Program-made: the position numbers and the translations under genes | The notes under the pieces: generated by a model | Told to the model about the DNA's origin: nothing | Seen by the model: only the letters and a program-made list of their open reading frames with translations | Database searches by the model: none | Assembly (NCBI GenBank): GCA_001579985.1 | Contig: LRSR01009788.1 | Coordinates: 1-64,000, forward strand | DNA: 64,000 nt | Origin: Hypsibius dujardini | Lineage: Eukaryota; Tardigrada; Eutardigrada; Parachela; Hypsibiidae | Direction of reading: 5' to 3' | Shown: in pieces, positions 35,540 to 47,311 of the stretch | How the letters are laid out: each line of letters begins with the position of its first letter | How positions within the stretch are numbered: position 1 is the first letter of the stretch

Positions 35540-36438
35540 CTGGCGGGAACCGCCACAGCTCGAGACAGCGCATGGACACAGACACACTAATAACGCATCA
35601 GGTCGTTACAAGTAGTGCTGCGAAACTGTTCACTCCTTTTACAATAATTTATACATCTATTCGAGTTTAATAATAAAATATTAATTCGATGAAATAGGAA
35701 GTTTTGTCGGTCGGCAACTTTGGTCCCCTCGACACAGTTGCCATATCAGAATTCAGGCCCATCTGGCATAGTAAGGTCTATATCATCGGGGTTATGCAAA
35801 ACAAAATGACTCATGTCTCGATTTTTCCCACTTTCGGAGCGTTATCGAGTACTGTAGTATCGGTACGCCATCTCAGGTACCACCCAGTCCAGATTCGAAC
35901 TAATACTACATTGGAAACTCGCCGCCAGCACACCTTTCCTGCCTTGATTCGCTGGCACGCGAATCAAAACCATCCGATCCTATCCGATCCGGTTCGATCC
36001 TATCTGTCAGTCTGAGCCTGACTGATTCGGTTGGACGTTTGTGTTGTTGTCAGGCACGGTTTGGTTCGTGTGCAAGGGAACCGGTAGGTACAATTACTAG
36101 TTCTGTATCGGTACTCTGCCAGTTTATTTAACTCGATACTTAACTTTTGATGACGCAGTAAAATTAAAATTACACGATAAATTAACACTACTGTATCGTA
36201 AATCCATAGAAATAGTAACACTGTGTTTTACTATTACTAGTACCATCTTTTTTGATACAAGGCTCCGATTTAAGTCCTCCCATCTTGAGTCGATGAAGAA
36301 TTTGGATGTTCAGTAGGATTTAACACGAAAAATGAGAAATTATTGAAATAGAGCTAGTTGTTCCGAGAAAAGTGTTATGTACGTCGCCGCTAAATCTGGA
36401 GCATCAAATTCCACAAGTGTTCGTTTTCTGACATCCCT

Positions 36439-36774
36439 TTAGCCATATTCCAGTCGAAAAGAAGTCCTTCTCACAATGCCAACCCTACAGGAAAGAAGAC
36501 ATTTATTATGAATTCCAACATGATCAAGAGATACCAGACGTACGGATTTGATGGAGTTTGATGACTGTAGCGCGCTTCCACAAGCGGCACAGCAAGCTTC
36601 CCAGCTCTGCTTGTTTGGACATCCCTGCACTTTTTCGTCCATGTTGTCCCCAGCTCCACCATTGATGTAGCGACCCGGACCACATGATGTTCCAGAGGGC
36701 GCACCATACACTATATTGACCACAAAGAAAAGAACCATCATGCAAGTAAAAGTTACGGCGCGGGAAGTTGCCAT
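36439..36774 (-). CDS. Small secreted cysteine-rich ORF, copy 2 (PAN-like)
   Basis: This is another 111-codon copy, with signal peptide MATSRAVTFTCMMVLFFV and GCPNKQSWEACCAACGS. Substitutions are scattered (for example VNIVYGAPSGTSCGPGRYIN). The open frame and cysteines are kept, which suggests either recent duplication or constraint. Confidence 0.5.
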   Translation of the reverse strand: MATSRAVTFTCMMVLFFVVNIVYGAPSGTSCGPGRYINGGAGDNMDEKVQGCPNKQSWEACCAACGSALQSSNSIKSVRLVSLDHVGIHNKCLLSCRVGIVRRTSFRLEYG

Positions 36775-37837
36775 TTTAGATCTATTGGATTCGATTATTG
36801 TAAGACAAATATATGAATCGGAACTAATACAAGAACCTCATTGCGTTTTTAGGTTTTAAATACCAAACCGGCCTAGTGGTTGTGACGAGTGAAATACCGT
36901 AACCCTATTTTGATTCATTTGACGAGTGTTTGTACCTTGTTTTCGGTATGTTTGTTCACAAAACCGATTACGCTGCGGATAATATTTTCGACCGTACCAA
37001 GGTCTGCAAGGTAAGTGGTCTAACGCTGTACTGGCTCAGCCGCTCAAGGATTCTGTTTTGCTTCCTGCTGTACAAACATCCGGGACAACATGTTTATGGG
37101 GAAATTCAAATCTTCAAAATCATAATTAGCGAGAAAAACAAGAATAACAAACATCAAACAACAAACGACAAAATATAACCGCGTAACCAAACATCTTTAC
37201 CTGGTATCATCGACATCAGAAGAGGGAGTTATTTTTATTCCACGCTGTTTTTACATAGGCTTCACTCTCTGTAGTTTTCGGTTCGGAAAATCTTTAAAAT
37301 TCTATGGAAATACATTGATTTCAACGAACTCCTTCGGCTTTCGGTTCTCTGTGGTGAAGAATATCTTCACTGATTGCCGAAATCGGCTCAAGTCTACGGC
37401 TGTGAAGGCCTTTTTGTGCTGCAAAAGCTGGATGCGTATCCGGGACCCTGCCGTTAACTTGAACTAATCGTGAATTTTGAACTGTTGTTGAGAATTCTCT
37501 GTTGCTGATCTGTTGTCATTTTTCTTTTCTAAGATTTGGGTTTTTTATCTAAATTTTGTACCGCTCTTCCGATTTAAGTCAATTCAATTGACTATATCAT
37601 CGTATGCTAGATTTTTCAACCGTTGCGATTACTGGTTCAAATCGATTTAAACGGTTTGAAATTTTAATTGACAAAGCTCAAACTGGTTTATCCTTCAAAC
37701 CGAACCAAACCGCTCCGGTATTGGACCGTTAACATCTGTAGGAGCGACTGAAGAAATTCGGCTTTGTCTATGAGTATAAGTCAATCGACAGAGGTCGTTT
37801 GCGATTAAAAGTTTAATTAAATTTCGCACGCAGCAGG

Positions 37838-37876
<39 letters not shown>

Positions 37877-39045
37877 AGCAGACAGACAGACAGACAGACA
37901 GACAAACCGAGACAGACAAACAGGCAGCAGGCTGGCAGTCAGAGACGCAGGACACACAAAGACACTCAGTCTGGCGAGATAACAAACAGATGAAGACATG
38001 GTTCCTCACTTCCAATAAAACCGTACCAAACCGTATTCTACCGTACGCGACCCCTACCGTGCTGTAGCTGGCGGGAACCGCCACAGCTCCATACAGCGCA
38101 TGGACACAGAAACACCAATGACGCATTAGGTCATTAGATGTAGTTGTGCAAAACTGTTCACTCTTTTACAATAATTTATACATCTATTTGAGTTTAATAA
38201 TAAATTATTAATTCGATGAAATAGGAAGTTTTGCCGGTCGGCAACTTTGGTCCCCTCGACACAATTGCCATTTCAGAATTCATGCACATCTGGCATAGTA
38301 AGGTTTATATCATCGTGGTTATGCAAAACAAAATGACTCATCCGACCTGGTACGTGGATATTTTGATTAATAAAGGATAAAGGATCAAGATTCAGCATAA
38401 TAACCTAACAACCAAATTCTCGTCTCGTAGTGCCAAAAGATACGGAACCTTCTGTACAATAATATACAGAAGGTTCAACACAGCGGTATGCTACGTGTTG
38501 ACTAGCGATAGCAACTTATTAGCAAGTGCCTGACTACTACCAGTCACTGGTACTGGTACGAGCGCTGATTTCGTGACCTCATGTCCCACAAACAGATCCG
38601 TCGCACATGAAAATTGTCATTACTCTCTGACAGAGCGACCATCCGTCGCACATGGAGATTGTGATTACTCTATGACAGAGTGACTATCCGTGAATCATCG
38701 CCCTGTTAAGTAATCAATTTTGAATAGCTTTAACCGCAGATTTGCTTTTCGAGAAGATAAATACAACAGCGGTATCAACATGCAAGAGAATGTACTAACG
38801 AACTAACGCGCTTGTTCTGGCTGAAAAAATAGACAAGGAATTGATAGAATTGGTATCGGTACTCCGCCAGTTAATTTGTACGATACTTAACTTTTGATTA
38901 CACGGTAAAATTAAAATTACACAGTAAAATAACCCGTACCGTAAATCCTACGAAATAACAATACTGTATTTTACTAGTACTAGTACCACCTTTTTTGAGA
39001 CAAGGCTCCGGTTCAAGTCCTTCCATTTTGAGTCGATGAAGAAGA
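36775..39045. other. Mosaic of duplicated non-coding blocks
   Basis: No gene is seen. The order is similar to 29136-30480 followed by 22020-22600. A GACA tract lies at 37835-37920. A 70-base remnant of the Spätzle 3' end (GCGACCCCTACCGTGCTGTA) lies at about 38047-38110. Confidence 0.65.
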
Positions 39046-39130
39046 GTGAGTTATTTTGAGTTACATATTTTTATTTCACGCTGTTTTTATTTAGGCTTCA
39101 CTCTCTGTAGTTTCCGGCTGGGAATCCAAT

Positions 39131-40777
39131 ATGTGGCCACGCATCCGGATCCTGTGGGATCGGTCGTCTGTCTGTCTGTTTGCGAACTGGTTGTGGAAGG
39201 GAACGATCGCGGGACTGTTGGTGGCCATGTTCATCATCCTCCATCTGACCGGCCGGCTAGTATGGTGCCCATTTGCCGGTTTCATCATCTGTTTGTACTG
39301 GTAAGGTCTTTGAAGAGGATGAGGCAAACGTCTCTGTGTTAAAAATCATATATAACGACAATGGAATTGGATGACCTATTCACGGACTAGACGAATTTCA
39401 TGATCATGCACTAGTATTTTACTAGTGTTGATCCGTCATTTTTTCAATGCAATTTTTGAGTTGATTTTCTCTTGTGTAGTTTTCTCACAGTGACGCATGG
39501 ATGTTAGGCCTGGGCCGTGACCGCTTCCGCTGTTTGGGACGTACCTGGGGCAGTTCTTCTACTCCTTCCACGTCAGTGAGGAGGAGCGACTGAAAAAATT
39601 CGGCCATGTCTATGGGTAAGAGTACAAGTCAATCGACAGTGGTCATTTTCGATTTAACATTTAATTAAATGTTTATCACGGGCAGTGAATTGTAACGTTT
39701 TGGGTAACTTCGTCTTCTACGTACAGTACATGACACGTGTGATAGGGAACGCCCGAACAAAAACATCCAAAATTACTCGGCGTCCGTTGATAGCTGAGTT
39801 GAGTCAGTATTTTTCCGTATTTTTTATCGATTTATCTTTGATCACCTAATGTCACGGATCAGAGGCCTGTCCTAGAGAAAGAACTGACCGGCTGACTGCC
39901 CTGCGGCAAAACTGCAGCATACAACAGGCAGACAGGAGATCAACAGACAAATCGGCATGCAGGAGGCAGACAAACGAGCAACCAGACAAGCAGACAGGCA
40001 GACAGACAAACAGACAAACAAACAAACAGACAAACAGACTGACAAACAGACTGACAGATATTAAGACAAGACAGGCAGGCAGACGGAAACAGACAGACAC
40101 TCAATCTGACGAGACAACAAACAGATAATGACATGGTTCTTCACTTCTGATAAAAGAAAATCACAACAGTGAAAAGAGGCATTGAGACCAGTCTTGAAGC
40201 CAATGAAAGCTGTACTCTAACGTGTTTTGATGTTTAGCAACAGTGGCAATGAGCTGTCTTTAAGCCTTTTATGAGGACGGTTGTAAGAAACGGGCTCGCT
40301 CAAAATTCGCCAACGTGGATCCAGTACCGTTTCTGCCTTTTGGAATCAGTAAGCTCACTTGCCACTCTATCTGTCTGTTTGTCTGCCTGCCTACCTATCT
40401 GTCTGTCTCTCTCTCCGTTTTTGAATCCATCTTTTCTGCCTGTTGTCTGCTGCCCGACTGTCTGCCTGCTTGCTTGCCTGCCTGTCTGCTAGTTTGTCTA
40501 TCTGCCTTTTGTTATTCCTATTCTTTTGTATTTGTGCCCGTCTGTCTGTCTCTCTCTCTCTCTGTTTGTCTTGCTTATTTTGTGTAGGGCCACGAACTGT
40601 ATCGGCACTCGATTCGCAATCATGGAAACCAAGATGGCGCTGATGATAATCCTGCGAGCTTATTGCTTAATGAAGACCGTAGGAACGAAGGTGCCGCTCA
40701 AGTTTTTCCCCACCGGACGTCCGCTGTGGGGTCGCGACAAGGTCTTGGTGGGCGTCCGGAAGCTGAAAATCAACTGA
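39131..40777 (+). pseudogene. P450 partial copy B (exons 1, 2, end of 4, and 5)
   Basis: Exon 1 is open at 39131-39300. Exon 2 (39480-39615) is 14 bases shorter than the parent, which shifts the frame within the proline-hinge region. Exon 3 is absent. The end of exon 4 (about 40262-40349) has lost the parental GT donor (ATCAGTAAGC). Exon 5 (40589-40777) has lost one base before the haem cysteine codon, so the Cys-loop is destroyed. It is a clear pseudogene. The exon 1 CTGT tract and the intron GACA tract are kept. Confidence 0.88.
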
Positions 40778-41177
40778 CCTTCCCATTCATCAGTTCAATG
40801 AACTGCCTTATTAAAATTGGTTCCTCATAAGAGTCTAGATACTTCTTGCTGCTATGATTTTGAGTTCTTTTCTTCGCTTAACCACACTTAACAGATTTTG
40901 CTCCCCGAATTGGCGCTGATACAAAGATTCAGGTTTAGACAACCTTAGAAACTTAAACACAGTCAAGTATACACGCAAAGACAATCCTAAAGCCTAGGAT
41001 CAAGACAAAAGTTCAAGCACAGACAACCTTAGAGATTGGGACACAGTCAAAGATACACGTATAGACAACCTTAATTACTACTGCAAGACCCACATTCAAC
41101 TACGGCATGGCACCCAGTCGGGAATTAAGTTCAAGCTCGGTGGCGCTCTTGTATAAGTTACGCCTGATATTTTCCAG

Positions 41178-41460
41178 CAATCGGACATGTCGGTACACGG
41201 ACCAGCAGGTGGCAACTTAGTGCATGCAACATTTCGTCCTGCAGCAGATGATGGTGTACTCCTCCGAATTCGGCATCCACGTTGATCAAATGAGAATTCC
41301 TCGGGGCTGTCAGTGCGGAGTATCCGTAGCCGGGACAGCCAACATCCCACCGTCACAGACACAGACAACGTCGTCGTCTGGGGCGCCGCCGCCGGGCTCC
41401 TCATCTTCCCCAGCAACCCAGTCGGAGCGAGCACCCTACGCGACCCCTACCGTGCTGTAG
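41178..41460 (+). pseudogene. Copy of the last Spätzle exon (one stop)
   Basis: The acceptor and the rest of the exon are kept up to the ATPTVL end. A CAG to TAG change after VAT (parent ATQC) stops the frame before the fourth knot cysteine. The upstream tandem repeat (40920-41095) is copied with it. Confidence 0.82.
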
Positions 41461-41711
41461 CTGGCGGGAACCGCCATAGCTCCATACAGCGCATGGACTC
41501 AGAAACACCAATGACGCATCGGATTGTTACATGTAGCTGTGTGAAACTGTTCTTGCTGTGTGAAACTCTTTTTACAATAATTTATACATCTTTTGAGTTC
41601 AATAATAAATTATTAATTCGATGAAATTATCAATTCGGCAAAGATAATAGCGGTATCAACGTGCAAGAGAATGTAGACACTATTAAAGCGCTTGTTCTGG
41701 CCGAAGCAATA

Positions 41712-42374
41712 CAGTCAACGACAAGATTGAGGGTAATGGAGGGTCCGGGGGATGGGCAAAAGGGGCGGAGTAGGGGGTGGTTTTCAAACAATCGAACAAT
41801 CAACCACTCGACTTGCAGCGGTTGCTTTGTTTCTACTTTTTCCTATTTTTAACCATGCCTTTTCAGAGTGAATTCAAATTTTCAATGCAATTTCCGCTGT
41901 TTCATTTTGTTTAAATATGCTAAATTATTTTAAAATCCTTGTGTGGATTTGATATTTTTGCAAAGTAATGAGAGATTGCTTGATTGTGTTGACTGTTCCG
42001 TTTTCTTGTTTCTGTTTTTCAATCTACACCGGCTTCCATTGATTGCTCGATTGTTTGATAAGTTTTATTGTTCATATACGATATCGGTTGATTGCTCGAT
42101 TGTTTGCTCTCTACCAATTTTGTTTCCGGTGCTGCTTTTTGTTTTTGATGTTTCTTCAGCTCGGTGATGTCATGAAATTTTAAATTCTCATCCATTTTGT
42201 ACATAGCTTTCATCCTTTGCATAAACTGGACAATAAATTCTTTGTTTGAAAATGGAACAAACAACTGCTGCGAGTAAGGTGATTGATTGTTCGATTGCTT
42301 GAAAATCACCCCCTGCTCCGTCCCTTTTGCCCATCCCCCGAACCCTCAATTACACTCAATCTTGTCGTTGACTG
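41712..42374. mobile_element. TA-target mini-transposon with an empty-site comparison (copy 2)
   Basis: The element has terminal inverted repeats CAGTCAACGACAAGATTGAG and a TA duplication at 41710-41711 and 42375-42376. It interrupts a block that is uninterrupted at about 28389 (CAATAAACAAGG) and 38826 (AAATAGACAAGG). Subterminal GGGCAAAAGGG and CAATCGAACAATCAA segments are also inverted. A minus-strand 96-codon frame (42309-42019) shows no recognisable transposase. It is a non-autonomous Tc1/mariner-like relative of 6277-6629. Confidence 0.82.
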
Positions 42375-43095
42375 TAGACAAGGAATTGATAGAATTAGTG
42401 CCCGGTAATCAGAGCTATTCAGCGGCTAAAGTGTCCTGTAATGCAAGTAGGGGATTTCTGCATAAAAAGTAGTTGCGATGTCTCGATGTTTCTCACTTTC
42501 GGAGCGCTATCGAGTACTGTAGTATCGGTACGCCATCTCAGGTACCACCCGGTCCAGGTTCGAACTAATAGTACTGGGAAACTCGCCGCCAGAACATCTC
42601 TGTTGCCTTGATTCGCTGGCACGCGAATCAAAACCATCCACTCCGCCATTTCTGAATCCGATCCGATCCGATTCGTCAGTTTGAGCCTGACGGATTCGGT
42701 TGGACGTTTGTGTTGTTGTCAGGCACGGTTTGGTGCGTGTGCAAGGGAACCGGTAGGTACAGTACTAGTTCTGTGCCGGTACTCTGCCAGTTTATTTAAC
42801 TCGATACTTTACTTTTGATCACGCGGTAAAATTAAAATTACACGATAAAATAACACTACTGTACCGTAAATCCATAGAAACAATAACAATGTATTTTACT
42901 AATACTTAGTACCAGAAGGCTCCGGTTCAAGTCCTCCCATTTTGAGTGGGTAAAAAATCTGGATCTTCAGTATGATTTATCTCGAAAAATGAGAGAATAT
43001 TGAACTAGGACTAGTTGTTCCAAGAAAAGTGTTATGTACATCGCCGCTAAATCTGGAGCATCAAATTCCACAAGTTTTCGTCTTCTGACATCCCT

Positions 43096-43431
43096 TTAGC
43101 CATATTCCGGTCGAAAAGGCGTCCTTCTCACAATGCCAACCCTACAGAAAAGAAGACATTTATTATGAATGTCACCATGATCAAGAGACACCAGACGTAC
43201 GGATTTCATGGAGTTTGATGACTGTAGCGCGCTTCCACAAGCGGCACAGCAAGCTTCCCAGCTCTGCTTGTTTGGACATCCTTGCACTTTCGCGTCCATG
43301 TTGTCCCCGGCTCCACCACTGACGGAGCGACCTGGACCACACCCTGTTCCAGAGGGCGCACTATACACTACATTGGCCACAAAGAAAAGAACCATCATGC
43401 ATGTAAAAGTTACGGCGCGAGAAGTTGCCAT
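43096..43431 (-). CDS. Small secreted cysteine-rich ORF, copy 3 (PAN-like)
   Basis: This is the third 111-codon copy, nearly identical to copy 1 in the first 70 codons (VNGC-free signal peptide, GTGCGPGRSVSGGAGDN, SWEACCAACGS). It has a few replacements after the possible GTACGT donor. The flanking duplicated blocks are the same as for the other two copies. Confidence 0.5.
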   Translation of the reverse strand: MATSRAVTFTCMMVLFFVANVVYSAPSGTGCGPGRSVSGGAGDNMDAKVQGCPNKQSWEACCAACGSALQSSNSMKSVRLVSLDHGDIHNKCLLFCRVGIVRRTPFRPEYG

Positions 43432-43889
43432 TTTAGATCTATTGGATTCGATTATTGTAAGACAAATGTATGAATCGGAACTAATACGAGAATCACATCG
43501 CGTTTTCGGGTTTTAAATACCAAACTGGCCTAGTGGTTGGGACCAGGAAAATACCGTAACCTTATTTTGGTTCATTTGACGAGTGTTTGTAACTTGTTTT
43601 CGGTATGTTTGTATACAAAACGATTACGGACGGATAATATTTTCCACCGTGCCAAGATTTGCAAAGTAAGTAGTCTAACGCTGTACTGGCCCGGCGCCTG
43701 CTTAGCCGCTCAAGGGTGAAGTTCAAATGTCCAACATCATGATTAGCGGCAAAAACCAGAATAACAAAAAACAAACGAACAACAAAATAGAAACACTCGC
43801 GTAACTAAACATGTTTACTAGGTTTCATCAGAAATCGACAGTTCGACATCAGAAAAGTGAGTCATTTTTATTTCATGCTGTTTTTTCGT

Positions 43890-44406
43890 AGGCTTCGTCA
43901 TCTGTCTGTACTGGTAAGGTCTTTGAAGAGGATGAGGCAAACGTCTGTGTTAAAAATTGGATGACCTACTCAAAGACTGGACCAATTTAAGATCACTAGT
44001 ATTTTACTAGTATTTGTCTGTCATCTTTTATTTTACTAGTATTGGTCCGTCATTTTCGCAATGCAATTTTTGAGTTGATTTTCTCCTGTGTAGTTTTCTC
44101 ACACACGTACGCATGGATATTGGGCGGAACGGGGAGTGCCTGGGCCGCGACTGCTTCCGCTGTTTGGGACGTATCTGGAGCAGTTCTTCTACTCCTTTCA
44201 CGTCAGTGAGGAGGAGCGACTGAAAAAATTCGGCCATGTCTATTGGTTATGAGTACAAGTCATTCTTCAGCAGTCATTTTCGATTTAAAATTTAATTAAA
44301 TGGCGCACGCAACAGGCAGACAAGAGATCGACAAGCGAACCGGCATGGAAGAGGCAGACAAACGGGCAAACCAGACCGGCAGGTAGACAGGCAACCAGAC
44401 AGACCA

Positions 44407-44452
<46 letters not shown>

Positions 44453-45090
44453 CGAGACAGACAAACAGGCAGCAGGCTGGCAGTCAGACACGCACGAGGC
44501 ACACAGACACTCAGTCTGACGAGACAACAAACAGATAAAGACATGGTTCCTCTTTTCTAATAAAAGAAAATCACAACAGTGAGAAGAAGCAATGAGACCA
44601 ATCTTGAAGCCAATGAAAGCTGTACTCTAACGTGCTTTGATGTTTAGCATTTACGAGGGCGCGAAACCGAGCTTGATCGTCGGGAACCCGGTCCTGTTGA
44701 AAGACATCATGGTCCGACATTCCACGTTCTACAATAGTCGGTCCGTCAAGACAACCCACCCGGTCATGTCCAACTTCTTGTCCTGCCTCTAAGGTGGTCC
44801 GTGGAAGCGAGTACGCGATCTGGTGCGGAAAACCTTCAAACCGAGGGAGCTCAATATCAGTTGCGACGCAGATATTCCGTATGATGTATTGGACCAGTCA
44901 GACTATCTGTCGGCTGTGATTGCTGAAACGCTGCGCTTCTACAATCCTGTCCCCCGGATGGAGCGCAAGGCCGTGGAGAACTACATCCTACATGATCAGG
45001 CGGGAAAGGAAATTTTGGTGGAAAAGGACATGGTCGTGGGCATTCCGGTCTGGGCGCTGCACCACTTCGATGAATTCTACCCTAGAATCT
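43890..45090 (+). pseudogene. P450 partial copy C (end of 1, 2, part of 3 fused to part of 4)
   Basis: The last bases of exon 1 are at about 43893-43917. Exon 2 is at 44094-44245 and exon 3 starts at 44649. Exon 3 contains an in-frame stop after FLSC. It jumps directly at about 44853 (KTFKPREL to NISCDADIPYD) into exon 4, which in turn stops at about 45090 in flank DNA. The internal deletion joins exon 3 to exon 4 without an intron. It is non-functional. Confidence 0.88.
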
Positions 45091-45736
45091 AGATACTAGA
45101 GTATAGATACTATTTACTGTCATGATTTTGAGTCATATTGTTCGCTTAACGACACTTAACAGTTTTTGCTCCCAGAATTGGCGCTGTTGTCCTAAGCAAA
45201 TTATTTCGTGTACGAGACTGCGATTTTTCGTTTGTCTTATGCCAGCTTCTTGAACTACTGCTTTTGCACTATTACTGATTTTGTCGTCACTCTGTTGGGC
45301 TATAATTAGTTCGTGATAGAAATTGGTTCTTGTTCCGTCCTAGGATTCCTCACAGTTTGTGGTATGGTCAATGAGAGTTCAGCCTTGTGAAAAAAATGCT
45401 CTCCCAGCGAGACGATAGACCGCGAGAGTATTCCCCTCATCCACAGCTGTCTCCAATCCTTACCACCCACCACCCACCCAACCACACACATACCCACCCA
45501 ATCACACACATACCCACGCACACACGCCCACTGTGTACTCCTCTCAAGAGACAAATCATGATTTTGTCGGGAAATATCGATTTGTATGTTTCTGAGCGGT
45601 TCTGACGAGGCATATTGCAGACAGATGGTACGAGCTGCAGTAACACCTCAGTTTTCCTAATTTCCAGGTAATTTCCCATCAAGTTCCAAACACGCCAGAG
45701 ATCACCTTAAATTTTTCAGACTCAATTGGACTCAAA

Positions 45737-47311
45737 ATGGCGGAGAGTAAGTTCAAGGAACACGGGCTGATTCCCCTGGTCGCGAATACGGCACCTGACG
45801 GAGTACTACAGGTAAGGTCTTTACAACGACTAATTTCAACTATGAGGTTCCTCACTGCAAGGTTGTGAGGTTCCTCACTGCAAGGTTGTTATGTCATGCT
45901 ACCAGGTCAAGTTTCCGTCGGGTGTTGAGGCGAGTTTGGGCAACGAATTGACACCAAGACAGGTGAAAGATAAGCCGGACGTGACCTGGACAGCGGATGA
46001 GAAGGAGTTGTATACGCTGTGCATGACAGGTTGGTCGTCGACATCGTGGTGTAATGATCCCCTCGTCTGGTCTGTCTTAGACATATGGGTGGGTCATTGG
46101 ATTTGATAATCACACAGACCCGGACACTCCCGGAGGAATTGCAAATCCTGGTACTAAAAACACTGGCTGGAAACACTTTTTGGTGGTCAATATTCCGGGA
46201 AACATAGTTGGGCAAGGGGATGTCATGGCTGACTACGTCGAATGTGGTCCTTTAAAAGATACTGGTAAGTTCCGGGTTTAAAGCAATAGACGGGCAGACA
46301 AACAGACAGGCAGACAAACAGACAGACAGACAGACAGGCAGACAGGCAGATAGGCAGGCACACAGGCACACAGGCACACAAAGAGACACACAGACAAACA
46401 CAAATACCAACAGACAATCAAGCAGTCCGAAAGACACGTAGACAGACACGCAGACCTACAGACAAACAGGCAGAGAGATAGATAACATAAACAAATACTG
46501 AGAGATAAACAGGTAAACGAGCAGGGAGACAGACAAACAGGCAGGCATACAAGCAGGCAGGCATACAAACAGACAGTAGGCGTGTAAGCCAATAAAGAGG
46601 CCACAGATTTGTTTACTATTTTTGCAGGTAATCATCGATATGTATTCTTGCTGTACAAGCAGCCAGGAAAGATTACGCCCGAGGGTTGTCCATCCAGCAG
46701 TCTTCAAATCAGAGGTCGACGAAAATTCACGGTTCAGGCCTTCGCCGAGAAACATAGCTTGGGCGAGCCTGTCGCCGGAAACTTCTTTTTGGCCGCCTAT
46801 GACGATTACGTGCCGGAGAAGCAAAAGAAATTTTATACTGTGGGAAACATTTTCACGTATTTTACTGGAGGGTCGGTCAGCAAGTAAGACATAATTGGAC
46901 TGATTGTCTCGTGTTGGCGGAGATTGCTTCGAGAGAGACAGTACGTAGTTCTACATTTTTAATTACGTACAACGCGGTATTTCTTCTTATCAATTGATAA
47001 AACTGAACAGTTTAATCCTTCATTCTTTATAAAATTTAGATTTCATCCGACTGGTTAAAATTTTCATTGACAATGCCGCCGGAAATGGTTGAAAGTGGCT
47101 GATTATTTATTGTCCTTTGATTTGACTGGCCGTGTGGCCGTAGCGACATGAGTCCCGTCTGAAAACAAAATTGGAATTGGAATTAGAACAGTACGAATTG
47201 ACGGCTGCTTACAGACAAACAGTCGGACAGGTAGAGTATGCGTTTGTCAAGCCACAAACGGGCAAGCTCCCGCTCAATACGACCAAGAACAGCAATGCTA
47301 CTAGTGAGTAA
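45737..47311 (+). CDS. Phosphatidylethanolamine-binding protein family
   Basis: Exons are 45737-45811, 45906-46029, 46118-46264, 46628-46883 and 47215-47311, giving 232 residues. PEBP proteins are cytosolic binders of anionic groups with roles in kinase signalling. The family motifs are in order: [13 protein letters not shown] (VxxG strand), [10 protein letters not shown] (the ligand-site DPD.P), [36 protein letters not shown] (the conserved HRY.F..Y) and [13 protein letters not shown] near the end. Without the last splice, exon 4 reads straight into a TAA at 46885-46887, giving 201 residues. That TAA overlaps the GTAAGA donor, so both forms are possible. Intron 3 holds a GACA tract. There is no signal peptide. 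The upstream flank is copied in the duplicated region. The gene ends tail-to-tail with the laminin-N gene. Confidence 0.9.
46285..46570. repeat. GACA tract in PEBP intron 3
   Basis: Degenerate GACA, GACAAACA and GGCA units run for nearly 300 bases in the intron, opposite in orientation to the tracts of most other plus-strand genes here. Confidence 0.8.
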
